Source of the DNA: CAZQEZ01 sp964592475 | Lineage (GTDB): Bacteria; Bacteroidota; Bacteroidia; Cytophagales; Cyclobacteriaceae | Reading direction: 5' to 3' | Assembly: GCA_964592475.1 (NCBI GenBank) | Contig: CAZQEZ010000024.1 | Location: 1-38,857 of the forward strand | DNA length: 38,857 bases | Part shown: positions 1 to 8,314 of the stretch, one piece after another | Layout: each line of letters starts with the position of its first letter | Numbering within the stretch: position 1 is the first letter of the stretch | Program-made: the position numbers and the translations under genes | Notes under the pieces: generated by a model | What the model was told of the DNA's origin: nothing | Databases searched by the model: none | Seen by the model: only the letters and a program-made list of their open reading frames with translations

Positions 1-698
1 TTTTGTACAAAAAAAGATAAACTTAATCCGGTAAAAACCACCGGAACAAAAATACTCATTTCAGCAAAAGTCATTCCACCCAAGTTTCCAAACGTCCAGA
101 TTAAGAATGCCTGAATATTTTCAGCATCGCTAAAATACTGCAGCACACTTACCAATGCTCCGGTAGCACTACCAAACATTAGCCCCACGATCAATAGTGT
201 CATGCTATCGCGCACTTTTACAGAAACCAATACAACCAAAAGCATAACGGATAAAGCACCCAAAGTAGAAGCCAACACTACCAGCCAGCTACCACCGGTA
301 CCGAGTGTAGTGATTAAACCGCCAAAACTAAAGCTAGCCATTACTACTATGGCTACACCCAAGGTAGCACCAGAACTTATACCCAACACGAAGGGGCCCG
401 CGAGTGGGTTTCTAAACAAAGTTTGCATCAATAGACCACTAACAGAAAGTCCTACGCCTACTACAATTGCAGTAATGCCTTTGGGCAGCCTGAAATGAAT
501 AAAAATATTTTTCCAAACCTTAAATTCCTGCTCATCAGAAAAAAAAGACTGCCACAACTGCGCGGGCGGAATATTAACAGAACCCAAAAGAATATTGATG
601 GTAAAAGCAGCCACCAAACCCAGGAAAAGCAAGGTTAACGTTCGACGGTAATTTTGCTTTCTTACATTTAAAATACTATGAACCGATTTTTCCACCAT
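1..698 (-). CDS. FecCD-family ABC transporter permease (3' end cut off by window)
   Basis: The minus strand stays open from an ATG at 698 to the left edge, giving about 232 residues of an integral membrane protein. It has an N-terminal hydrophobic segment (LTLLFLGLVAAF), then the FecCD landmarks 'RLPKGITAIVVGVGLSVSG', 'NPLAGPFVLGISSGA' and 'LIVGLMFGSATGALVSVLQY'. These belong to the BtuC/FhuB/FecCD permease family, which forms the inner-membrane channel for siderophore-iron, haem or cobalamin uptake together with a periplasmic binding protein and an ATPase. The family is normally about 330-350 residues, so roughly 100 C-terminal residues lie outside the window. The substrate cannot be told from the permease alone. 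No gene is found upstream in the same direction, so it probably heads its transcript. No cobalamin-riboswitch-like box was recognised upstream. Confidence 0.9.
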   Translation of the reverse strand, partial: MVEKSVHSILNVRKQNYRRTLTLLFLGLVAAFTINILLGSVNIPPAQLWQSFFSDEQEFKVWKNIFIHFRLPKGITAIVVGVGLSVSGLLMQTLFRNPLAGPFVLGISSGATLGVAIVVMASFSFGGLITTLGTGGSWLVVLASTLGALSVMLLVVLVSVKVRDSMTLLIVGLMFGSATGALVSVLQYFSDAENIQAFLIWTFGNLGGMTFAEMSIFVPVVFTGLSLSFFVQ

Positions 699-1175
699 TC
701 AGTTGTTATCCGTTTAGTAGTTAAACCCTATTGGGTAATTAATCTGCTAAAATAGAAAAATTATTTTTGGCCATGGCAACCATTTTGAATAATGTATAAT
801 TTCTCAGACCTATAGGCTTTTGACTTTTTTAAGAAAATACATGCGAAGGTTTCTTTCTTTAGTAAGCAGATACGTTCTTTAAGAGGTTTTAAAGCATTGG
901 TTCTTCGGGTCTACTACTTGATAGCAATCCTATCTTGTAATCACCTATTAAAACATCCGGAACATGTAAAATCCCCTCCGAAATGCAGGTGTTGGCGGTT
1001 ATCCTGTACTACATTTTGTTTATTATGAAACTATAAATAGCTTAAAATCACTGAAATATTGACGATTAGCTTTTTATATCTCAACTTTGTCTTAATTTAC
1101 AGTGAACATTTTGCTTAATTACTTGTGTTATTTTTTTCCATTAGCATAAACCCATTTTTTTAAATCAAAAGCTAT
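699..1175. other. Gene-free divergent intergenic region
   Basis: This 477-base gap lies between the divergently transcribed permease gene and treZ. The half next to treZ is very AT-rich and holds the candidate treZ promoter. The stretch from about 780 to 1020 is visibly richer in G and C than the flanks, yet has no open frame with a credible start on either strand. Short minus-strand frames of roughly 20-30 residues are broken by stops. It may be a degraded coding or mobile-element remnant, or a structured RNA; the sequence alone does not decide. Confidence 0.6.
1059..1089 (+). promoter_or_regulatory. Candidate Bacteroidota-type promoter of the treZ operon
   Basis: TTG at 1059-1061 is followed after 20 bases by CAACTTTG at 1082-1089. 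The Bacteroidota primary-sigma consensus is TTG/TTTG, then about 19-21 bases, then TAnnTTTG, so the -7 box has one mismatch. It would leave a leader of about 80 bases before treZ. The motif is short and the leader long, so this is tentative. Confidence 0.4.
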
Positions 1176-3002
1176 ATGAATATAAAGTTAGGCGCCGATT
1201 GCCAATCCAATGAAACATCTTTTCGCGTTTGGGCTCCCTTTGCGGAGAAAATGATTTTGAAAATTATTGAACCCGATTCAGCGGAATATGAGATGGAACA
1301 GGATAATAAAGGATATTGGCAAAAAAAATTACCAGAAATTAAAGCCGGTACAAAATATAAATTTGCCATCAATGGAGAAGATGAAAAGCCAGATCCGGCT
1401 TCTAAAGCACAACCTGACGGAGTACATGGACCTTCTGCAGTAGCAGATATTAACTATGAATGGACCGACCAACAGTGGAAAAACCTACCCCTGCAAGATT
1501 ATATCATTTATGAATTGCACGTGGGAGCTTTTACGCCGCAAAGAACTTTTGAAGGTGTAATTGAAAAATTGGATTACCTCATTGACTTAGGCGTAAATGC
1601 TATTGAAATTATGCCGGTAGCACAATTTCCCGGAGAACGAAACTGGGGTTACGATGGCGTGTATCCATTTGCTACTCAAATCAGCTACGGCGGAGTTACC
1701 GGCTTACAGCAAATGGTAGATGCTTGTCATGCCAAAGGAATAGCAGTAATTCTTGATGTAGTTTATAACCATATGGGGCCGGAAGGTAATTATCTTTCAC
1801 TTTATGGTCCATATTTCACTGATAAGTATCAAACGCCCTGGGGACAAGCCTTAAACTTCGATGATGATCACAGCGATGAGGTACGCAATTTCTTTTTGCA
1901 AAATGCCCTAATGTGGCTAAGAGATTTTCATATCGATGCTTTACGTTTAGATGCTATTCATGCTATAAAAGATTTTGGTGCTTTACATTTTATGCAAGAG
2001 CTTTCGCGAGAGGTGAAAAAAATGAGTGAAGAAGAGGGAGTACCTAAAATACTGATTGGTGAATCGGACCTGAATGATGTACGGTTTATTGATGGTTACG
2101 AGCGCGGAGGCTATGGTCTTGACGGGCAATGGGTTGATGAATTTCACCATGCAATACATGCTTTGGTTACCGGAGAAACTAAAGGCTACTACGAAGATTT
2201 TGGTAATATTGAGCATTTGGCATCATCCTTTCAGCACAGCTATGTATATAACGGGCGCTATTCGCGGCACCGTAAAAAAACCTTTGGCAACGACCCTTCC
2301 CATACGCCGTTTTCACAATTTGTGGTATTTGGTCAAAACCATGACCAGGTAGGCAACCGAATGCTAGGAGAACGAATAACGCAATTAGTGGATTTTGAGG
2401 CAGCTAAATTAGTTTCTGCTACCTATTTGCTTTCTCCCATGTTGCCTATGCTGTTTATGGGAGAAGAATATGCAGAGGAAAACCCTTTTCTTTACTTTGT
2501 AAGCCATACTGACCCAAACCTTGTAGAGGCCGTGCGGCAAGGCAGAAAAAAGGAATTTGAAGCATTTCACCTTGAGGGTGATATGCCAGACCCCCAAGCA
2601 GAAGCCTCACTAGAGCAGTCTTCTTTACAATGGGATAAAGAAAAAACCCACAGCCAGAAGGCAATGCTTAATTGGTATAAGCATTTGATAAAATGGCGCA
2701 AACAACATGCTGCCTGGCAAAATTTTTCCCGCCAAAGTCAACAAGTGAAGGCTTATGAAGAAGAAAAATGCCTGGCCGTATTCAGAACCAGCAAAGATGA
2801 AAACAGTCAGGCTGTTTTGGTCTTTAATTATAGTAAAGTAATACAAAATATAATGGTACCTTGGGCTATGGAAGCCATGGAAATTAAGCTTGATTCTTCA
2901 GCAGCCGAATGGCAGGGACCAGGTGCCCATACCAGCACTACTAAAGATAATGTAGTTAGCATTAATCCTCAAAGTGCCATGATTTTTGACAAAAAAAAAT
3001 AA
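1176..3002 (+). CDS. treZ: Malto-oligosyltrehalose trehalohydrolase (TreZ, GH13)
   Basis: TreZ cleaves the alpha-1,4 bond next to the terminal trehalose of maltooligosyltrehalose and releases free trehalose in the cytoplasm; it is the second step of the TreY-TreZ pathway. The protein has 608 residues, normal for the family. An N-terminal beta-sandwich (about 1-95, 'SFRVWAPFAEKM') precedes a GH13 barrel. The four GH13 regions are visible: DVVYNH (194-199), DALRLDAIH with nucleophile D259, GESDLND with acid/base E296, and FGQNHDQVGN with D390. A C-terminal beta domain follows from about residue 510. It is the first gene of a four-gene glucan operon; the next gene starts 7 bases after its stop. 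The ATG at 1176 places the start just before the beta-sandwich. Confidence in function is high. Confidence 0.95.
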   Translation: MNIKLGADCQSNETSFRVWAPFAEKMILKIIEPDSAEYEMEQDNKGYWQKKLPEIKAGTKYKFAINGEDEKPDPASKAQPDGVHGPSAVADINYEWTDQQWKNLPLQDYIIYELHVGAFTPQRTFEGVIEKLDYLIDLGVNAIEIMPVAQFPGERNWGYDGVYPFATQISYGGVTGLQQMVDACHAKGIAVILDVVYNHMGPEGNYLSLYGPYFTDKYQTPWGQALNFDDDHSDEVRNFFLQNALMWLRDFHIDALRLDAIHAIKDFGALHFMQELSREVKKMSEEEGVPKILIGESDLNDVRFIDGYERGGYGLDGQWVDEFHHAIHALVTGETKGYYEDFGNIEHLASSFQHSYVYNGRYSRHRKKTFGNDPSHTPFSQFVVFGQNHDQVGNRMLGERITQLVDFEAAKLVSATYLLSPMLPMLFMGEEYAEENPFLYFVSHTDPNLVEAVRQGRKKEFEAFHLEGDMPDPQAEASLEQSSLQWDKEKTHSQKAMLNWYKHLIKWRKQHAAWQNFSRQSQQVKAYEEEKCLAVFRTSKDENSQAVLVFNYSKVIQNIMVPWAMEAMEIKLDSSAAEWQGPGAHTSTTKDNVVSINPQSAMIFDKKK

Positions 3003-3009
3003 GAAGTAT

Positions 3010-5544
3010 ATGAATAAAAAATATGTATGTATTCACGGGCATTTTTATCAACCACCACGTGAGAACCCCTGGCTAAATTCAGTAGAAAAACAAGACTCGG
3101 CCTATCCTTTTCATGACTGGAACCACCGCATTACTGCTGAATGCTACGCACGAAATTCTGCTTCTCGATTTCTTGATCACAAAGGACGCATCATCGGAAT
3201 TGTGAATAACTATGCCCGTATGAGTTTCAATTTCGGCCCCACATTGCTGGAATGGATGGAAAAAAACTCACCGGATGTTTATGAAGCCATCTTGCAAGCA
3301 GACAAAGAAAGCATAAAGCGATTCTCAGGTCATGGTTCTGCCATAGCTCAGGTTTATAATCATATGATCATGCCGCTGGCAAATCGCCGAGATAAAGAGA
3401 CTCAAGTAAAATGGGGTATTCGCGACTTTGAAAAAAGATTTAACCGTTTCCCGGAAGGTATTTGGCTGGGTGAAACCGCCGTAGATACAGAAACACTTGA
3501 AGTATTGGCAGATAACGGTATTAAATTCACCATTCTTTCTCCCTATCAAGCCAGGCGCTATCGCCATCTAAATTTCAAACCTGAGCCAGTAAAAAAAGCA
3601 GAGCCCGTGCTAGCCGAAGAGACTAAAACCACTGAAGGTAAGGCCGAAAAGTCTAAAGAGGCCACTGAAGAAGCTAAAAAGCCATGGGATGGATGGCACG
3701 ATGCAGTAGGCGCTAAAATTGATCCTCGCAATGCTTACTTGTGCAAACTGCCCTCAGGACGTACCATCAATTTATTTTTTTATGATGGTCCAATATCGCA
3801 AGGTATTGCTTTCGAAAGATTGCTTGATAACGGCGAAGCCTTTGCACAACGACTAATTGAACAAGTAGCTAATGACAAGGACGAAACAAAGATGATCCAC
3901 ATTGCAACTGATGGAGAAACCTATGGGCACCATCACCATTTTGGTGAAATGGCCCTCTCCTATTGCCTTCAGGAAATTGAAAAATCAGAGCAGGCAGATC
4001 TATCAATCTATGGTGAATTTTTAGAAAAACATCCGCCTGAGTATGAGGTAGAAATAATTGAAAATACCAGCTGGAGTTGTTACCATGGGGTAGAGCGATG
4101 GAGGTCTAATTGTGGTTGTAATACAGGAGGCCGTGCCGGATGGACTCAAGAATGGCGTGAACCTTTGCGTAAATCCTTTGATTGGCTGCGCGATGAACTT
4201 GTGCCTATGTTTGAGAAACAAATGAAAAAATTTGTACAAAACCCATGGGAAGTGCGCAATGATTATATAGAGGTGATTTTTAATCGTTCTCGTGAGAACG
4301 TAGATGCCTTTTTGCAGAAGCATGTGCAGACATTAGAAAAACACGAGGAAGTGGAATTTCTTCAGCTATTAGAAATGCAGTATCACGCCATGCTCATGTT
4401 TACCAGTTGTGGGTGGTTTTTTGATGAGGTGACTGGTATAGAATCCATGCAGGACATTATGTATGCAGCCCGTGCTATTCAATTGGCAAAAGAAGTAAGT
4501 AATGTTGATTACCAGCCTCAGTTTTTGCAATTACTCAGCGAAGCCAAGAGTAATATACCTGAATTAAAAGATGCGGCCAAAGCATACGAAAAATTTGTAA
4601 AACCTGCTATAGTAGATTTGCACCGGGTAGGAGCCCACTATGCTGTATCATCTATTTTCTCTAATTACAGCAAGATAAGTAAAATATATTCTTATTGGGC
4701 TCAATCGCAAGAATTTAAGTTACATGAAGCTGGCAAGCATAAACTTGGTATTGGTAAAGTATTGCTGGAATCGGAAATAACGCGTGAAGAACATAATGTC
4801 TCTTTTGCCATTCTTTACCTGGGCGACCATCATATTTTTGGCGGTGTTCGTCAATTTTCGGACGCAAAAGACTATGATTTTATGAATACAGAGATGACAG
4901 AAGCCTTTAGCAAGAGTAATGTTCATGAAATAATAATCCTGATGGATAAACATTTTGGAACCCACAGCTATTCCTTCTGGCACTTGTTTAAAGATGACCA
5001 ACAAAAAATAGTGGACCAGGTACTTGAAAACACTTCGGTAGCTTCAGAAGGTTTGATGCGGCAGCTTTATGAAAATAATTATCCCATTATGCAAGCAGTA
5101 AAAGAGCTTAATTTACCACTTCCGCATCCCATTCGTGTTCCTTTAGAATTTATCGTGAATGCTAAATTGCGCAAATTGTTGGAGCAGGAAGAAGTAAATA
5201 TTGGCGATTTTAATCGCGTGAAAGACGAGATTTCAAGGCTTTCTATCAATTTAGATACCCTTACGCTCAATTTCATAGCTACAGAAAGAATCACCCGCTA
5301 TGTAGAGCGGTTATTTGAAAACCCCCAAGACCTGGTGTTAATGAAAAAAGTAGCGGATTTCTTAAAAATATTAAAAGAGCTACCGCTTACACTTGATTTG
5401 TGGAGATCAGAAAATCTTACCTTTTTGATCAGGCGCATCCATTTCGAGGCCTACGCCTATAGAAGTGAGCGAAGTGATGTGGAAGCACAAACTTGGGTGC
5501 AAACTTTCAATACTTTATACGAAGAATTAAATATGAAAATGTAA
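3010..5544 (+). CDS. GH57 family glycoside hydrolase, DUF3536 type (putative alpha-amylase/glucan-active enzyme)
   Basis: This 844-residue cytoplasmic protein belongs to glycoside hydrolase family 57. The N-terminal barrel shows 'CIHGHFYQPPRENPW' (the GH57 HQPP-like motif), 'FSGHGSAIAQVYNH' (about 106-118), 'EGIWLGETAVD' with candidate nucleophile E155, and 'HIATDGETYGHHHH' with candidate acid D301. The C-terminal half carries the long helical region typical of the DUF3536 subgroup. GH57 includes alpha-amylases, 4-alpha-glucanotransferases and branching enzymes, so the exact reaction is not settled; annotations in this subgroup range from amylase to mannosidase. Its place between treZ and treY argues for a role in making or trimming maltodextrin. 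I chose the ATG at 3010, preceded by AAGAAG, rather than one at 2986 that would overlap treZ. A Lys/Glu/Ala/Thr-rich stretch (about 191-226) interrupts the catalytic domain and looks like an unstructured insertion. Confidence 0.85.
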   Translation: MNKKYVCIHGHFYQPPRENPWLNSVEKQDSAYPFHDWNHRITAECYARNSASRFLDHKGRIIGIVNNYARMSFNFGPTLLEWMEKNSPDVYEAILQADKESIKRFSGHGSAIAQVYNHMIMPLANRRDKETQVKWGIRDFEKRFNRFPEGIWLGETAVDTETLEVLADNGIKFTILSPYQARRYRHLNFKPEPVKKAEPVLAEETKTTEGKAEKSKEATEEAKKPWDGWHDAVGAKIDPRNAYLCKLPSGRTINLFFYDGPISQGIAFERLLDNGEAFAQRLIEQVANDKDETKMIHIATDGETYGHHHHFGEMALSYCLQEIEKSEQADLSIYGEFLEKHPPEYEVEIIENTSWSCYHGVERWRSNCGCNTGGRAGWTQEWREPLRKSFDWLRDELVPMFEKQMKKFVQNPWEVRNDYIEVIFNRSRENVDAFLQKHVQTLEKHEEVEFLQLLEMQYHAMLMFTSCGWFFDEVTGIESMQDIMYAARAIQLAKEVSNVDYQPQFLQLLSEAKSNIPELKDAAKAYEKFVKPAIVDLHRVGAHYAVSSIFSNYSKISKIYSYWAQSQEFKLHEAGKHKLGIGKVLLESEITREEHNVSFAILYLGDHHIFGGVRQFSDAKDYDFMNTEMTEAFSKSNVHEIIILMDKHFGTHSYSFWHLFKDDQQKIVDQVLENTSVASEGLMRQLYENNYPIMQAVKELNLPLPHPIRVPLEFIVNAKLRKLLEQEEVNIGDFNRVKDEISRLSINLDTLTLNFIATERITRYVERLFENPQDLVLMKKVADFLKILKELPLTLDLWRSENLTFLIRRIHFEAYAYRSERSDVEAQTWVQTFNTLYEELNMKM

Positions 5545-8309
5545 TGTATATACCTTCAGCAACATATCGGGTACAGCTAAGCAATAAGTTTGATTTTAAA
5601 AAACTAAACCAAATAGTTGATTATCTATACAATCTTGGCATTTCTACCGTGTATGCTTCACCTATTTTACAAGCCACTCCTGGCAGCCAGCATGGATATG
5701 ACGTAATCAACCCGGAGCGAATAAACCCTGAAATAGGCAGTTGGCAAGAACTTAAGCAAATAAATCGTAAACTACACGACAAAAATATGGGTTGGTTACA
5801 AGACATGGTGCCAAACCATATGGCTTTTTCATTTCTTAATCCATGGTTAAGAGATATAATGGAAAAAGGTCCGGATTCCAAATATTATGAATTTTTCGAT
5901 ATTACCTGGAAAAATGACGACTCGGAACTGGATGGAAAAATGATGGCCCCTTTTCTGGGAGCTCCACTTGAAGAAATATTGGGGCGTAAAGAAATAGCCA
6001 TTCATTTTGATCATGATGGCTTTTCCCTAAAGTACTATGACCAGCAATATCCATTAAGCCTGAAAAGCTATTATCACCTAATGCTGCAAGTGAAATCCAT
6101 CTTGCAAGCGGATGATGACATTGACGGCACTTTGGAACAAGAGATTTTTAAGATGCTGGAACAATCAGAAAACCTTCAGGATATATCCAGGCACGATTAT
6201 GACAAGGTGCTGCAATTCAAAAAGGATGTTAACAAAATGTATCAAGCCAATAGCAGCTTTACAAAATTACTGGATAAGACTCTTTCGAAAATCAATCAGG
6301 ATCAGGCTTACCTACAATACTTATTGGAATTTCAGTATTTTTTACCTTGTCATTGGCAGGAAACAGAAAAAAGAATCAACTATCGTAGATTTTTTACTAT
6401 CAATGATTTGATTTCGTTGCGAATGCAGGATGAAGGTGTCTTTCAGCAATACCATGCTTTTCTGAAAACTTTATTCGATCAAGATTTAATTCATGGGCTG
6501 CGGGTTGACCATATTGATGGACTTTTCAACCCGAATGATTACTTGCAGAAAGTCCGTGACCATTTTGGTAAGGACCTATACCTGGTGGTTGAAAAAATTC
6601 TTGAATGGGAGGAGTCGCTTCCAATTTTCTGGCCCGCGCAGGGAACTACCGGCTATGGATTTTTGGCCAGCGTAAGCCATTTATTTACTGATTGGCGTAA
6701 CAAAGAACGATTTAATGATATCTATAAGGACCTGGTGGGAGAAGAGCAAGAATATCATGACCTGGTAATGGAAAAGAAATATTTCATTATCAAAGAACGC
6801 ATGGGTGGAGAATTGAATAATTTGATAATGCTGATGAAGCAACTGCAGCTATACCCTGACGAAGGCCGATTTGAGGATGAGAATTTTGCTGAAGCACTGG
6901 CAGTTTTTATGATTGCACACCCGGTGTATCGTATTTATCCTACCCAGTATCCCCTGAGCCAAGGCGATCTCAGCATGTTAAAACAGGCCTATCTGCAAGC
7001 ATCTAATTGGCGGTCGGAATTAAAAAAAGAATTAAAGTATATTTTTGATCTTTTTACTGAAACCCGGGGAAGCAATAAGCTAATTAATGATAATAAGCTT
7101 TTCTTTTTGATGCGCAGTCAGCAGTTTACCGGACCATTGGAAGCCAAAGGGGTAGAAGATACCACTTTTTATTTATACAACAGGCTTATTTCGCACAATG
7201 AAGTGGGAGACTCACCGGAAATTTTTGGTATCTCTTTTCAAGAGTTTCATGAGAAAATGATGGCTCGACAAGTATTAGCACCTCATGCTTTAAGTGCCAC
7301 AGCTACCCATGACACCAAGCGCGGAGAAGACATGCGAGTACGGACTAACATTATCAGCGAACTACCGGATGAATGGCATCAAGCCGTAAAGCAGTGGAAG
7401 CAGATAAATATGGGGGCTAAAAAAAGCTTTAATGGCAAACAATCACCGGATGATAATGATGAGTATTTTATTTATCAAACCATTGTAGGAGCTCTGCCCA
7501 TGGATGGCAGTATCAATGAAGAATTGAGGCAGCGCTTACGCGAATACATGACCAAAGTGCTACGGGAAGGGAAAAGAAACTCGAGCTGGAGTAATCCTAA
7601 CCAGCAGTATGAGTTTGGCGTACACGATTTTCTTAATACCATTTTACAGGAAAATAGTAAATTTATGCAAGCCGCACGCCCTTTCCTAAAAAAGGTTACA
7701 CATTTTGGCTTTATAAATTCTTTGAGTCAGGTGCTATTGAAAATTACGGCTCCCGGAGTACCAGATGTATATCAGGGAACAGAATTTTGGGATTTAAACT
7801 TGGTAGACCCCGACAATCGGCGGCCAGTTGACTATGAGCTGAGAGAAAAAATTTTAAAAGATATTCAAGAAGCTTATAATCATGATCCCATACAATTAAT
7901 TGATTCATTGCTGCAAAGTAAAGAGGATGGCAGAATTAAATTATTTACTTTATACAAATCGTTGATAGAAAGACGCAGAAGCCAAAAATTATTTAGCAAA
8001 GGCAAATATATACCGTTGCATTTTAGCGGCAGTGGCTATTGGCACCTGGTTGGCTATGCGCGCCATTACCAAAATCAATGGGCACTGATTGTTTTGCCGC
8101 GGCATTTAGTACATTTTCTCAATGAAGGGGAATATCCACATCAGGTACAAACCTGGGAAGATACCATTTTACATTTACCCAAAGGTGCTCCCCGCAATTG
8201 GCGTAGCACTTTTAGTGGGCGTATGCTTAACTTTGAAAATCAAGTAGTACGAGTAAACGAGTTATTTACTAATTTCCCTATCGTATTTTTAAGAGAAAAC
8301 CATAGATAA
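5544..8309 (+). CDS. treY: Malto-oligosyltrehalose synthase (TreY, GH13_26)
   Basis: TreY isomerises the alpha-1,4 bond at the reducing end of a maltodextrin to the alpha,alpha-1,1 bond of trehalose, making the substrate of TreZ. The protein is 921 residues. It starts 'MYIPSATYRVQLSNKFDF', the normal TreY N-terminus, followed by 'YASPILQATPGSQHGYDV'. GH13 regions are visible: QDMVPNHMAF (86-95), LRVDHIDGL with nucleophile D322, VVEKILEWEE with acid/base E350, and 'SATATHDTKRGEDMR'. The long insertion between regions I and II is typical of TreY. The ATG at 5544 overlaps the last base of the GH57 stop (TAATG), implying translational coupling. An upstream ATG at 5493 would add 17 residues read from inside the previous gene and has no support. 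malQ follows after five bases. Confidence 0.95.
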   Translation: MYIPSATYRVQLSNKFDFKKLNQIVDYLYNLGISTVYASPILQATPGSQHGYDVINPERINPEIGSWQELKQINRKLHDKNMGWLQDMVPNHMAFSFLNPWLRDIMEKGPDSKYYEFFDITWKNDDSELDGKMMAPFLGAPLEEILGRKEIAIHFDHDGFSLKYYDQQYPLSLKSYYHLMLQVKSILQADDDIDGTLEQEIFKMLEQSENLQDISRHDYDKVLQFKKDVNKMYQANSSFTKLLDKTLSKINQDQAYLQYLLEFQYFLPCHWQETEKRINYRRFFTINDLISLRMQDEGVFQQYHAFLKTLFDQDLIHGLRVDHIDGLFNPNDYLQKVRDHFGKDLYLVVEKILEWEESLPIFWPAQGTTGYGFLASVSHLFTDWRNKERFNDIYKDLVGEEQEYHDLVMEKKYFIIKERMGGELNNLIMLMKQLQLYPDEGRFEDENFAEALAVFMIAHPVYRIYPTQYPLSQGDLSMLKQAYLQASNWRSELKKELKYIFDLFTETRGSNKLINDNKLFFLMRSQQFTGPLEAKGVEDTTFYLYNRLISHNEVGDSPEIFGISFQEFHEKMMARQVLAPHALSATATHDTKRGEDMRVRTNIISELPDEWHQAVKQWKQINMGAKKSFNGKQSPDDNDEYFIYQTIVGALPMDGSINEELRQRLREYMTKVLREGKRNSSWSNPNQQYEFGVHDFLNTILQENSKFMQAARPFLKKVTHFGFINSLSQVLLKITAPGVPDVYQGTEFWDLNLVDPDNRRPVDYELREKILKDIQEAYNHDPIQLIDSLLQSKEDGRIKLFTLYKSLIERRRSQKLFSKGKYIPLHFSGSGYWHLVGYARHYQNQWALIVLPRHLVHFLNEGEYPHQVQTWEDTILHLPKGAPRNWRSTFSGRMLNFENQVVRVNELFTNFPIVFLRENHR

Positions 8310-8314
8310 AATTT

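Noticed and set aside
774..788. TGGCA-N6-TTGA, similar to the core of the grpE/dnaK motif
   Set aside because: It lacks the ATGTCAG element and an upstream T before TGGCA, and the nearest plus-strand gene starts almost 390 bases away. About 0.3 chance matches to a nine-position core are expected in a window this size.
699..1060. Possible cobalamin or other riboswitch upstream of the FecCD permease
   Set aside because: No B12-box-like conserved sequence or convincing paired structure was recognised on the minus strand.
5493..5543. Longer TreY starting inside the GH57 gene
   Set aside because: The family N-terminus begins at the ATG at 5544; the upstream residues are out-of-frame GH57 sequence.
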